DNA from: Arthrobacter sp. MMS18-M83
GTDB lineage: Bacteria > Actinomycetota > Actinomycetes > Actinomycetales > Micrococcaceae
Assembly (NCBI RefSeq): GCF_026683955.1
Contig: NZ_CP113343.1
Coordinates: forward strand, 1,364,001 to 1,428,000
Direction: 5' to 3'
DNA: 64,000 bases
The notes beneath the pieces were generated by a model. The model did not search any database. It worked only from the letters and a program-made list of their open reading frames with translations, and was not told the DNA's origin. The translations under genes and the position numbers were made by a program. Within the stretch, counting starts at the first letter, position 1; each line of letters begins with the position of its first letter. Shown piece by piece: positions 42,634 to 50,851 of the stretch.

Positions 42634-42703
42634 GAATCCAGTCTTTCACGGGCAAGAATGTCACAAAACTATTGGGAGCCCCTCCGTTGCTACTGTGAGC
42701 AGC

Positions 42704-43366
42704 ATGGACCGGCCCTTAGAACGCAAGCCACTCAGAGCTGATGCTGCACGCAATGTGGACAAGATCATCACGGCCGCGCGCCAGTGCTTCCGCGAACTGG
42801 GCCCCGAGGTTCCGCTGCAGACTATCGCCACCACCGCAGGTGTTGGCCCGGCTACCCTGTTCCGAAACTTCGCTGACAAAGAACAACTCGTCCTCGCCGC
42901 ACTTTCGCGGCAGCTCAGGCTGACTGTGGATCCCGTCGTGGAAGACGCCCTCGCGGGCATGGATGCCGCCGTCGGGCTCCTTCGGGTGATCGACGCAGTG
43001 GTGCAGGTTGCCAGCGAAGACGCGAACCTGCTTGGCGCGGTCGCCGGCCGTCGAGGGCTCCTGGTTGGCATCACTGGCGGCTTGATCGATTCGATGGCTG
43101 AGTTGCTTGCCCGTGGCCAGGGCCAGGGTTCGCTGCGCCGGGATATCTCGATCGAGGACATGGTCCGCCTTGTTGCCATGCTGATCGGCGCTGTGGACAC
43201 CATGGAGCCGGGATCCCGCGCCTGGGAACGGCCGGTTGCCCTCCTTGAGGACGCCATCCGCACCGAACGCCCGTCGCGCCCGCTGCCCGCTCAAACTCCC
43301 ATTCCGGGAATGACCTTCCAGGAACCAGCGCACGACGACGGCGCGCACCACAGCAGCGGCCGTTAG
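42704..43366 (+). CDS. TetR family transcriptional regulator
   Basis: 220 residues. N-terminal HTH: VPLQTIATTAGVGPATLFRNFADKEQLVLAAL (~35-66), with a TetR C-terminal domain of the SBD-like type (GRRGLLVGITGGLIDSMAELL). ATG 42704 gives the usual length before the HTH. It diverges from the thiamine-binding-like gene and converges on azlD. Effector and targets are unknown. Confidence 0.87.
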   Translation: MDRPLERKPLRADAARNVDKIITAARQCFRELGPEVPLQTIATTAGVGPATLFRNFADKEQLVLAALSRQLRLTVDPVVEDALAGMDAAVGLLRVIDAVVQVASEDANLLGAVAGRRGLLVGITGGLIDSMAELLARGQGQGSLRRDISIEDMVRLVAMLIGAVDTMEPGSRAWERPVALLEDAIRTERPSRPLPAQTPIPGMTFQEPAHDDGAHHSSGR

Positions 43367-43382
43367 GAACGCCGGGGGCGGG

Positions 43383-43694
43383 TCAGCGCCAGCCGAGCAG
43401 CCGCAGGCAGGCTGCCGCCGCTGATCCGACGATGACCACCACGAGGAACGGCGCACGGAGCCATAGTGCAATAGCCCCGGCAACCAGGGCGCCGAGCCGC
43501 GCGTCGAATGCGAGGGACTGCCCCGACGCCACCGCGTTGACCACGGTGAGGGACGCCAGCAGGCCGATAGTCATGGTGCCCGCCACGCGCATCATCCGGG
43601 GACTCCGCAGCAGCTTCGCCGGCACGAAATAGCCCGAGAGCTTGGTGAGGTACGCCAGTCCGCAGGCGATCAGAATCCAGGGCCAGAGATTCAT
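43383..43694 (-). CDS. azlD: AzlD-type branched-chain amino acid export subunit
   Basis: 103 residues with three to four hydrophobic helices. It starts MNLWPWILIACGLAYLTKLSGYFVP and ends CLRLLGWR. Together with AzlC it forms a two-part exporter for branched-chain amino acids and analogues. The ATG overlaps the azlC stop by 4 nt (ATGA). The partner gene lies directly upstream. Confidence 0.9.
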   Translation of the reverse strand: MNLWPWILIACGLAYLTKLSGYFVPAKLLRSPRMMRVAGTMTIGLLASLTVVNAVASGQSLAFDARLGALVAGAIALWLRAPFLVVVIVGSAAAACLRLLGWR

Positions 43695-44452
43695 TCGGCG
43701 TTCCTTTCCTTGCTGGCCGGGTTCGCCTGGTCCGCGCGTGAACGCTCGTGCGGGTAGGGATCGACGTCGGGCTCCATGCCCTCATCGCTGCGTCCGTGGC
43801 TGAACCAGCCGATGGCTCCGGCCACCACGGCAGCCACCAAAATAGGTACGCCGGCCGGAACGAACGGCACCGCAATGATGGTTGCCAGAGCAGCAGCTGC
43901 GGCAATCGCCCACGGCTCACGGCCTTTGAGCCGGGGCCACAACAACCCCAGGAACGCAGCGACCGCGGCGCCATCGAGTCCCCACTGCTTGGGATCGCCC
44001 AAGGCATCACCTGCCAAAGCTCCGACCGCCGTGAAAATGTTCCAGAGCACGAAGATGCCGACTCCGGCGGTCCAGAAGCCTCGGCGTTGTTCATCCGGAT
44101 CGCTTTGGCCTGAAGCTGTGGCCGTGGATTCATCGATGGTGATGTGGGCTTGCGGGTATTTGAGCCAACCGCTGGGGCGCAACAGCGCGTTCATCTGCAT
44201 GCCGTAGATCCCGTTGCGCAGGCCCAGTAGCGCGGCCGCAGTCATAGCCGCAATCCCGGAGCCGCCACCGGCCACGACGCCTATGAAGGCGAATTGCGAG
44301 CCGCCGCTGAACATGAGCAGGCTGAATGCCATGGTCTGCCAGAAACTGAATCCTGAGGCCGAGGCCAACGCGCCGAACGAGATGCCATAGAGGCCCGTTG
44401 CGATGCTGATGGAGAGGCCGACCTTTACGGCCGGGGAGTCAAGGAGTTTCAT
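43691..44452 (-). CDS. azlC: AzlC family transporter subunit
   Basis: 253 residues with about seven hydrophobic helices. ISFGALASASGFSFWQTMAFSLLMFSGGSQFAFIG (~25-59) is the AzlC core. The C terminus is hydrophilic and charged (HGRSDEGMEPDVDPYPHERSRADQ). ATG 44452 overlaps the stop of the DoxX-like gene, so DoxX-azlC-azlD is a coupled operon. Known family members export branched-chain amino acids. Confidence 0.92.
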   Translation of the reverse strand: MKLLDSPAVKVGLSISIATGLYGISFGALASASGFSFWQTMAFSLLMFSGGSQFAFIGVVAGGGSGIAAMTAAALLGLRNGIYGMQMNALLRPSGWLKYPQAHITIDESTATASGQSDPDEQRRGFWTAGVGIFVLWNIFTAVGALAGDALGDPKQWGLDGAAVAAFLGLLWPRLKGREPWAIAAAAALATIIAVPFVPAGVPILVAAVVAGAIGWFSHGRSDEGMEPDVDPYPHERSRADQANPASKERNAE

Positions 44453-44928
44453 ACGCCCCGCTTCACTCCAGCCAAGCTCCGTGCCCACAGAATCAGCGGA
44501 AGCTGCAGGGGCAGGCGAAGCGTGTGAATCCGCCGTTCGGCCGCGGTCCCTCCGGGTGAGTACGCGCGGCGGAGCGCGTCCACATGGCCGGCCAGGAACG
44601 CCGTGAACATCAGGGTTGTGCACCGGGCTGCGGCCTTGCGTGTGGCGGGAATAAGGAGCCCGACGGCGGCGGCCGCCTCGAGCAGTCCGCTCACCGCGAT
44701 CCATTCCTCCCGGGACATGACCGCCAAAGCGCCGTTCCGTGGTGTGGCTTCCTTGGCATTGGGTTCGCCGTGCCCGGCTGCAGAATCCTCACGGCATAGG
44801 TAGTCCGGGACCACCGGAGAGAAGAACTTCGGCTCCTGGAAGTGCTTCTTGGCACTCGCGAACAATAGTGCGCTCAGGGCCGCCGCGGAGATTGTCTGGG
44901 TTGTCCGGGCGGACCATGAAAAAGGCAT
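44449..44928 (-). CDS. DoxX-like membrane protein
   Basis: About 159 residues with four hydrophobic segments and the pattern EEWIAVSGLLEAAAAVGLLIPATRKAAA (~85-112) of the DoxX/DoxX-like family. A polar insertion (REDSAAGHGEPNAKEATPRNG) between helices 1 and 2 is unusual in so small a protein. ATG 44928 (MPFSWSART) fits the first helix; the frame is open to 44997. First gene of the operon with azlCD. Function unknown. Confidence 0.75.
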   Translation of the reverse strand: MPFSWSARTTQTISAAALSALLFASAKKHFQEPKFFSPVVPDYLCREDSAAGHGEPNAKEATPRNGALAVMSREEWIAVSGLLEAAAAVGLLIPATRKAAARCTTLMFTAFLAGHVDALRRAYSPGGTAAERRIHTLRLPLQLPLILWARSLAGVKRGV

Positions 44929-45012
44929 GTATTCATGCAACCACAGCCCCTCCCGGCACAATAAACGGAACGGCGCGCACTGAACCAGCAACTCCACCAG
45001 CGTTCAGAGTGT

Positions 45013-45025
45013 TGAACTGAGTTCA
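45013..45025. promoter_or_regulatory. Palindrome TGAACTGAGTTCA near the FAHD promoter
   Basis: A 13-bp palindrome immediately upstream of TATAGT (45027-45032), a good -10 element, with TTCAGA 18 nt before it as a weak -35. A regulator bound here would sit in the promoter spacer. Half-sites TGAAC and GTTCA also occur at 44981 and 45002. Confidence 0.5.
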
Positions 45026-45145
45026 GTATAGTGTTAGCTTCTCTTGGTGGCCTTTATCTGGCAATGTCCACCGCCACAAGCCCGGCCGCCAGCCAGGACA
45101 ATCGGCCCGGCAAGTGGGTCCGGCTGAAATTCAACGAGGAGTTCC

Positions 45146-45883
45146 ATGCGCATCGCCCGACTACAGACCCCTTCCGGCCCCCAGCACGCAGTGCTGCGCA
45201 ACGGAAACTGGGATCACATCGAAGATCCTTTTGCCGAGCCCCTCTCTTACACGGGGGAATCCAGTTCTGCCGACGAGGCCGTGCTCTTGGCTCCGGTCCG
45301 GCCTTCCGTAGTGCTTGGAATCGGGCACAACCTGGGGAACAACAACCACGTGCTGCCCATCCAAGCCTGGCACAAGTCCGTCCACAGCATCGCCGGCCCT
45401 GGTGATGACATTGTGGCCGTACGCGGGGCAGGCACGGTGAACGTGGAAGGCGAGCTGGCTGCCGTCATCGGAAAGCGAGCGGAGAAGCTCACAGCCGAGA
45501 ACGCCTTGAGCCACATCCTCGGATACACCGTGGTCAACGATGTCACCAACGTGGACCAGAACCAGATCGACGAAAAACTGTTCCAAGGCAAGTCCGGGCC
45601 CAATTACACACCGCTGGGGCCGTGGATCGAGACCGACATCGAGGATCCGGACAACGTCAGCACCGAGGTAGTAGTCAACGGCGAAGTCAAGGCCCGCTCC
45701 GGTTCCTTCAACCTGCCGTCCTCCATCACGGATTGCCTTGTCTACGTCACTGAATGGCTGACCCTGGAGCCGGGCGACATCATCATGACGGGGGCACCGA
45801 ACACTTTCGTGGCCGTGCAACCCGGCGACAGGGTGGACATCACGCTGGGCGGCATCGGAACCCTCAGCAACACGGTCATCTGA
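45146..45883 (+). CDS. Fumarylacetoacetate hydrolase (FAH) family protein
   Basis: 245 residues, single FAH domain. VEGELAAVIGKRAEKL (~97-112, with the metal-binding Glu), GYTVVNDVTNVDQNQ and GPWIETDIEDPDNV are typical, as is LEPGDIIMTGAPNTF. Family members hydrolyse or decarboxylate 2-oxo acids from aromatic or sugar breakdown (acylpyruvases, 5-carboxymethyl-2-oxo-hex-3-ene-dioate pathway). ATG 45146 has GAGGAG 6 nt upstream. No pathway partner is adjacent. The stop lies inside a palindromic repeat. Confidence 0.9.
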   Translation: MRIARLQTPSGPQHAVLRNGNWDHIEDPFAEPLSYTGESSSADEAVLLAPVRPSVVLGIGHNLGNNNHVLPIQAWHKSVHSIAGPGDDIVAVRGAGTVNVEGELAAVIGKRAEKLTAENALSHILGYTVVNDVTNVDQNQIDEKLFQGKSGPNYTPLGPWIETDIEDPDNVSTEVVVNGEVKARSGSFNLPSSITDCLVYVTEWLTLEPGDIIMTGAPNTFVAVQPGDRVDITLGGIGTLSNTVI

Positions 45884-45940
45884 CTCGCAGTTGTTGTCGT
45901 TATGGGGCTTCATAACGACAACAACTGCGAGTCAGTTGGG
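45881..45940. repeat. Intact palindromic repeat, probable bidirectional terminator
   Basis: Arms ACTCGCAGTTGTTGTCGTTA (from 45883) and TAACGACAACAACTGCGAGT (to 45932) are perfectly complementary, with a short loop (~45904-45911). It lies exactly between two convergent genes and includes the stop of the upstream one. It is the best-preserved of three copies in the window. Confidence 0.85.
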
Positions 45941-45942
45941 AC

Positions 45943-46842
45943 TTAAAGCTGAGCGAGAACCTGCGCCGGCTTGTTGGTGGTGATCTCGTGGATTCCCAGG
46001 CCTTGGCAGAGGGCAACATCGTTTTCCGAATCAACGGTCCACACCCGGAAGCGTCGGCCTGATTCCAGCCAACGCTGTACGGTGCGGGCGTGTTTGCGGA
46101 CGTAGTCGATACCGGGGCCGGCCAGTCCGACTTCGCAGTCGTCCAGGATCCGTTCGCCTTCCTGCTGGGCAGCCTTCATGACGTTGGCCACTGCTCCCCC
46201 GGTGATGACGCCCAAGCCAAGTTCGTCGCGGACTTCTTCCACCGTGACGTCATCCACCAGCTGGCAAATGTGCTCCGCGGGAACGAACTGGAGCAAGTGC
46301 TTGACGGAATCCGGGCTGAAACTCATGAAGGAAACGTGGATGTTGTCCAGCATGGACGTCTCCGCGTTCCACCCTTCGCTGCTCAGGAGCTCCAGCACGC
46401 GGTCTTCAAGCTTGAGCTGGTATGGGCTGGGGTGTTTGAGCTCAATGGCCAGGCCGATGTCCCTGCCGGCCCCGCGCAGGATTTCCAGCAGTTCAGCGAG
46501 CGTCAGCAGCTGCTCCGACTTTGCGCCAAACTGCTCCGGAATCCTGGCCCCCTTCCAGGAGGAGAAGTCGAGTTGGCGCAGCTCTTCCAGCGTCTTTTCA
46601 GCCACCGGGCCTGTTCCGTCAGAGGTACGGTCCAGGTTTGCATCGTGGAGCAGGACAACGTGCTGGTCCCGGGTCAGGTGGACATCGCACTCGACCCCGT
46701 CGGCGCCGTCGGCGATTGCCTTCAGGTACGCGGCGCGCGTGTGCTCCGCGAAGGCGGCACTGGCTCCCCGGTGGGCGTAGACCATGGGCCGCTGGCTTTG
46801 CTCCGTGCTTTGGTCTGGGCGACCAGGCTTGTCATTCGTCAT
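45943..46842 (-). CDS. Glycerophosphodiester phosphodiesterase
   Basis: 299 residues, GDPD TIM barrel. Catalytic motifs are YAHRGASA (~21-28), VECDVHLTRD (~50-59, metal-binding Glu/Asp) and VLLHDANLDR (~64-73, second His). It hydrolyses glycerophosphodiesters to glycerol 3-phosphate and an alcohol. No signal peptide, so probably cytoplasmic. ATG 46842 precedes the domain by ~20 residues; the frame is open upstream to 46875 without a better start. Confidence 0.93.
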   Translation of the reverse strand: MTNDKPGRPDQSTEQSQRPMVYAHRGASAAFAEHTRAAYLKAIADGADGVECDVHLTRDQHVVLLHDANLDRTSDGTGPVAEKTLEELRQLDFSSWKGARIPEQFGAKSEQLLTLAELLEILRGAGRDIGLAIELKHPSPYQLKLEDRVLELLSSEGWNAETSMLDNIHVSFMSFSPDSVKHLLQFVPAEHICQLVDDVTVEEVRDELGLGVITGGAVANVMKAAQQEGERILDDCEVGLAGPGIDYVRKHARTVQRWLESGRRFRVWTVDSENDVALCQGLGIHEITTNKPAQVLAQL

Positions 46843-46892
46843 GGGGACACGGTAGCCCACGCCGATGACAGCCACGGGGCTACGCTGGGCAC

Positions 46893-48248
46893 ATGCAGGT
46901 GAACTCTGAACAAATCCCGGTAACAGGCAGCGCCCTCCCGGGAGAGGCCCCCCGGCACGCAGGCGTCAAGACCGCCTCAACGGTTGCGGCCGGCGTCGGG
47001 CAACGGAACGGTGACGCCGAAAAGGCGGCCGCCCTGCGTCGGATGAAGTCGGTGGCGCTGGCGCTCCTGATCGTCATGGCGGTAGTTTTCACAGCCGCTT
47101 TCGCCTTGCAAAAGCAGTATCCGTGGATGGAATATGTGCGGGCGGCTGCCGAGGGCGGCATGGTGGGAGCGCTGGCCGACTGGTTCGCCGTCACTGCGCT
47201 GTTCAAGTACCCCATGGGCCTCAAAATCCCGCACACGGCCATCATTCCTCGTCGTAAGGACCAGATCGGCGCCTCACTCGGGGAGTTCGTGGAGACAAAT
47301 TTCCTGTCCGAGCAGGTGGTCCAGGAGAAGCTCGCGAGCGTGGACATCGCCCGGAAAGCCGGCACGTGGCTCGCTTCGCCGGGCGGCGCCGAGCGCGTCG
47401 CCAAGGAGGGTTCAGCGCTGATCCGTGGCGCGTTCACCGTGCTGAACGACGACGACGTCCAGGCAGTGATCGAGGGCATGGTCCGCAAGCACCTGCTCAC
47501 TCCGCCATGGGGACCGCCCGTGGGCCGGATGGCCGAGCGGATCTTTGCCGACGGCCACCACCACAAGCTCGTCGATCTGCTGGTTGACCGCGCGGCGGAT
47601 TGGGTGGAAGCGAACCACTCGACAGTGAACCGGCTCGTGTCCGACCGTTCTCCCCTCTGGGTTCCGTCCTTCGTGGACGACATCGTGGGCGACCGGGTCT
47701 ACAACGAAATCGCCAAGTTCGTCCGGGCGGTACAGCAGGATCCCGATCATCAAGTACGCCAATCGATCGATACATACCTCGGCGATCTTGCCCAGGATCT
47801 TCAGCACGATCCCGCAATGATTGCCCGGGCCGAGGCAATCAAGACCCAAGTCCTCGGTGATCCCGAGGTCCGCGAGCTTGCCTCCCGCACGTGGGGCACT
47901 ATCAAGAACGCGCTGCTCACCGCCGTCGACGATCCCGACAGCGAACTGACACAGCGTTTCAAGAGCGCCGTGCGGGACTTCGGTGCGCGGCTTGTCAGCG
48001 ACGACGAGCTGGCGGGAAAGGTCAATGCCTGGATCGGTGATGCCGCGGGGTACCTCGTGAAAACGTACCGCTCGGACATCGCCGGGGTCATCACGGACAC
48101 CGTGGCGCGCTGGGATGCCGAAGAAACGTCGCAAAAGATCGAGCTCCAAGTGGGCAAGGACCTGCAGTACATCCGAATCAACGGCACTGTGGTCGGATCA
48201 TTGGCCGGTCTGGCGATCTTCACCGTGGCGCACCTGGCATTCGGCTGA
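46893..48248 (+). CDS. DUF445 family membrane protein
   Basis: 451 residues. An N-terminal polar stretch, one helix at ~53-71 and one at the C terminus (~430-449) flank a large helical domain, with the family signature EGGMVGALADWFAVTALFKYP (~85-105). DUF445 proteins are conserved membrane proteins of unknown function. Promoter region shared with the divergent GDPD gene (50 bp). Confidence 0.9.
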   Translation: MQVNSEQIPVTGSALPGEAPRHAGVKTASTVAAGVGQRNGDAEKAAALRRMKSVALALLIVMAVVFTAAFALQKQYPWMEYVRAAAEGGMVGALADWFAVTALFKYPMGLKIPHTAIIPRRKDQIGASLGEFVETNFLSEQVVQEKLASVDIARKAGTWLASPGGAERVAKEGSALIRGAFTVLNDDDVQAVIEGMVRKHLLTPPWGPPVGRMAERIFADGHHHKLVDLLVDRAADWVEANHSTVNRLVSDRSPLWVPSFVDDIVGDRVYNEIAKFVRAVQQDPDHQVRQSIDTYLGDLAQDLQHDPAMIARAEAIKTQVLGDPEVRELASRTWGTIKNALLTAVDDPDSELTQRFKSAVRDFGARLVSDDELAGKVNAWIGDAAGYLVKTYRSDIAGVITDTVARWDAEETSQKIELQVGKDLQYIRINGTVVGSLAGLAIFTVAHLAFG

Positions 48249-48270
48249 CGGGCGTTCAGCTCACACCAGG

Positions 48271-48488
48271 GGACATGTCCACCCCTAGCGGCAAGCGATG
48301 GACATAATGCCAACATGTCCACTCCACTCAGCCACGAAGGGACATGTCCTACGCGGCGTAGCCAGCTGCAGGAAGGGGACATGTCCACCCCTAGCAGCAA
48401 GCGATGGACATAATGCCAACATGTCCACTCCACGCAGCCACGAAGGGACATGTCCCACGCGGCGTGTGCAGTAGGAAGGGACATGTCC
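48271..48488. repeat. 106-bp direct duplication with GGACATGTCC palindromes
   Basis: GGACATGTCC occurs at 48271, 48340, 48377, 48446 and 48479. The block from 48271 recurs 106 bp later with few changes (48271 to 48377, 48340 to 48446). Related CATGTCCAC sites lie between. It fills the gap between two convergent genes (DUF445 and pxpC). No open frame here looks coding. Confidence 0.85.
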
Positions 48489-48532
48489 ACTTTTTAGTGG
48501 CCCCGAGGCGCATGTCCACGGGAGAGCGACCC

Positions 48533-49414
48533 TCAGCCCAGGAAACGGATCCGCTGGCCCGGGCGGGCTTGGCCCAACAAGTCAAGATCCGTGCGGCGCA
48601 CCACGGCGATCACGGGATAGCCACCCGTCACGGGATGATCAGCCAGGAAAACGGTGGGAAGGCCCGACGGCGGCACCTGCAGTGCGCCGAGCACCATGCC
48701 TTCGCTGGGCAGTTCCTCGTGCCGGGTCTGGGTGAGGGGACGGCCCACCAGTCGAGCGCCGATCCTGTTGGAATCAGGCGACAGGGTCCAGTCCTGGCTG
48801 ACGAGGCGGCGCCATGAGTCGTGGTCGAACCAGTCTGCACGGGGGCCGGGGTCCACGCGGGCAGTGATGGCGCGCCCGGGATCTGGGGCTCGCCGGATAG
48901 CGGGGACGGCGGCTACGTTGTTGACCGGCCAAGTCCCCGAACCGTTGCCCACCGAAACACGGCCGATCCCCAACTGCTCCCCCGATGTCAACGGCGCCGG
49001 GCCTTCGCCGGAGAGCATGTCCGTGCTGCTTGAGCCGAGGAGTTTGCTCGCATCGATCCCGCCCTGCACAGCCATGTAGTACCGCAGCCCGAACAGCGGG
49101 ACCCCGAAATCCAGCACCGCGCCCGGAGCCACGCGGACGGCTTGGTTGAGCGGAATCTCGGCACCATTGAGTGTGACGAGCCCCTCCGCGCCCGTCACCG
49201 CAACAGTCGACGCCGTGACGAACCGCAAGCGCAGCCCGCCCAGCAATATTTCCAACCCGGCCGCCTCCACAGGATTTCCCACCAGCAGATTGGCGAGGCG
49301 AAGAGATTGCCTGTCCAAGGCACCGGAAGGGCTCAGCCCCAACGAAGCCCAGCCCTGCCTGCCGAGATCTTCCACCAAGGTAAGCGGGCCGGGATTCACC
49401 ACCACAATCGCCAT
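48533..49414 (-). CDS. pxpC: 5-oxoprolinase subunit C (biotin-dependent carboxyltransferase family)
   Basis: 293 residues, AHS2/KipA-type domain. TLVEDLGRQGWASLGLSPSGALDRQSLRLAN (~11-41) and the C-terminal ADHPVTGGYPVIAVV are signatures. With PxpA and PxpB it forms an ATP-dependent enzyme that opens 5-oxoproline to glutamate, clearing a damage product of glutamine and glutathione. ATG 49414 shares one base with the pxpB stop. The frame is open upstream, but it overlaps pxpB there. Confidence 0.93.
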   Translation of the reverse strand: MAIVVVNPGPLTLVEDLGRQGWASLGLSPSGALDRQSLRLANLLVGNPVEAAGLEILLGGLRLRFVTASTVAVTGAEGLVTLNGAEIPLNQAVRVAPGAVLDFGVPLFGLRYYMAVQGGIDASKLLGSSSTDMLSGEGPAPLTSGEQLGIGRVSVGNGSGTWPVNNVAAVPAIRRAPDPGRAITARVDPGPRADWFDHDSWRRLVSQDWTLSPDSNRIGARLVGRPLTQTRHEELPSEGMVLGALQVPPSGLPTVFLADHPVTGGYPVIAVVRRTDLDLLGQARPGQRIRFLG

Positions 49415-50127
49415 CAGGCCTCCACGAACCGCACCACGTCGCCCGGCCGGATCAGCGCGGGGTCCGCTTTGGACGCATCCCACAATGCCGCCGTCGTGGT
49501 TCCGATCAGTTGCCAGCCGCCCGGCGAAGATCGTGGGTAGACGCCGCTGAACTCGCCGGCAAGACCAACAGCGCCGGCCGGCACAGCGGTGCGCGGGGTG
49601 TTCCGACGCGGGACGCGGAGCCGCTCATGCGTCGTGACCAGGTACACGAAGCCGGGCGCAAAGCCGGAAAAAGCGGCCGTCCATTCCGAGGACGTGTGAA
49701 GCTTGACCACGTCGGCCTCGCTCATCCTGAGGAATTGCGCCGTTTCGGCAAGGTCGGGTCCTCCATAGGACACCTCGATGGTCACTTCCCGGCCCGAGCT
49801 GACGCCGTCCTGTGCCGGCTCGGCGGATTCCAGCCAGTCGCAGACCTCCGCGGGACGGATCGCCCCGGGATCGAAGGTGACCAGGACAGTCCGGGCGGCG
49901 GGCACGACGTCGATGATCCCCCGCGGTACGGAAAGGCTCGCGGCTGCGCCGGCCCCGGTCAGCCCGCGGTAGTACGCGACGACGGCATTGAGGTCCGGCA
50001 GTTCCACCAGGAATGCGCTGTCCCCGCAGGGCAAAAGGGCCCGGACGCCGGCGCCGCCCGAACCTGCGTCGGGCGTACCGGCGCCGCGCGAACCAAGAAC
50101 CTCAGGCGAAGGATTCAATCTCCACAC
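49414..50127 (-). CDS. pxpB: 5-oxoprolinase subunit B (AHS1/KipI family)
   Basis: About 237 residues, AHS1 domain: LPCGDSAFLVELPD at the start (~29-42), SYGGPDLAETAQFLRMSEADVVKLH in the middle, GFAPGFVYL and RLRVPRRNTPRTAVPAGAVGLAG near the end. I chose GTG 50127, with GAGGAA 5 nt upstream; this lies 26 nt inside the end of pxpA. The first ~25 residues are Gly/Ser-rich and not part of the domain. It works with pxpC and pxpA, all coupled by overlaps. Confidence 0.9.
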   Translation of the reverse strand: MWRLNPSPEVLGSRGAGTPDAGSGGAGVRALLPCGDSAFLVELPDLNAVVAYYRGLTGAGAAASLSVPRGIIDVVPAARTVLVTFDPGAIRPAEVCDWLESAEPAQDGVSSGREVTIEVSYGGPDLAETAQFLRMSEADVVKLHTSSEWTAAFSGFAPGFVYLVTTHERLRVPRRNTPRTAVPAGAVGLAGEFSGVYPRSSPGGWQLIGTTTAALWDASKADPALIRPGDVVRFVEA

Positions 50128-50851
50128 CAGCTTCCTCAAGGCCGGCGCGCACCGCCGCAGCGAGCTCAACAGCACCAGGGGTATCGCCATGGATGCACAG
50201 CGAGTCGGGCTTTACCCGCACCACGGTTCCGTCCACGGCCAGCACCTCGCCCCGCACGGCAAAGCGCACGGCCCGCTCGACTACCGTGGCGGCGTCGTGC
50301 ACCATTGCGCCTTCCTGCGAGCGCGGCACCAGGGTGCCGTCCGGCATGTAGCCGCGGTCTACGAAAGCCTCCCGGAACACCGGGTGACCGGATTCTTCGG
50401 CGAGGCGCAGGAACGCAGAACCCGGCAGGCCAAGGACGGGAAGCCCGGGATCGTAGGCGTGAACGGCGGCAACCACGGCTTCTGCCTGCTCCACGTCGTG
50501 GACGATCCTGTTGTAGAGGGCGCCGTGCGGTTTCACGTAGTCCACGGAGGCGCCCACCGCGTGGGCCATGCCGTCCAGGGCGCCGAGCTGGTAGAGGACG
50601 TCGCCGAAGAGCTCATCGAAGGACATGTCCATGGCACGACGGCCGAAGCCATGCAGGTCGCGGTAGCCCACATGGGCGCCGACACGGACGTCTAGCTCGA
50701 AGGCCGCACGGCAGCTGTCCAGCATGGTCACCGGGTCGCCGGCGTGGAAGCCGCAAGCGACGTTGGCGCTACTGACAATCCGGAACATGGGAGCATCGTT
50801 CCCCATGGTCCAGGAGCCGAACGACTCCCCCGAATCAGCATTGAGATCCAC
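50102..50851 (-). CDS. pxpA: 5-oxoprolinase subunit A (LamB/YcsF family)
   Basis: 249 residues. MDLNADSGESFG at the start, SANVACGFHAGDP (~28-40), VDYVKPHGALYN (~102-113) and SLCIHGDTPGAVELA near the end are all hallmarks of PxpA. The start is a GTG that shares one base with the stop of the upstream EcsC-like gene (TAGTG). It is the core catalytic subunit of the prokaryotic 5-oxoprolinase. Confidence 0.95.
   Translation of the reverse strand: MDLNADSGESFGSWTMGNDAPMFRIVSSANVACGFHAGDPVTMLDSCRAAFELDVRVGAHVGYRDLHGFGRRAMDMSFDELFGDVLYQLGALDGMAHAVGASVDYVKPHGALYNRIVHDVEQAEAVVAAVHAYDPGLPVLGLPGSAFLRLAEESGHPVFREAFVDRGYMPDGTLVPRSQEGAMVHDAATVVERAVRFAVRGEVLAVDGTVVRVKPDSLCIHGDTPGAVELAAAVRAGLEEAGVEIESFA

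Noticed and set aside
45031..45405. Overlapping frame before and within the FAHD gene
   Set aside because: It overlaps the well-supported FAHD frame and shows no recognisable product.
48271..48488. CRISPR array or small ORFs in the GGACATGTCC region
   Set aside because: Spacing is irregular and intervening sequence is itself duplicated. Short frames such as one from 48315 are composed of the repeat and lack ribosome binding sites.
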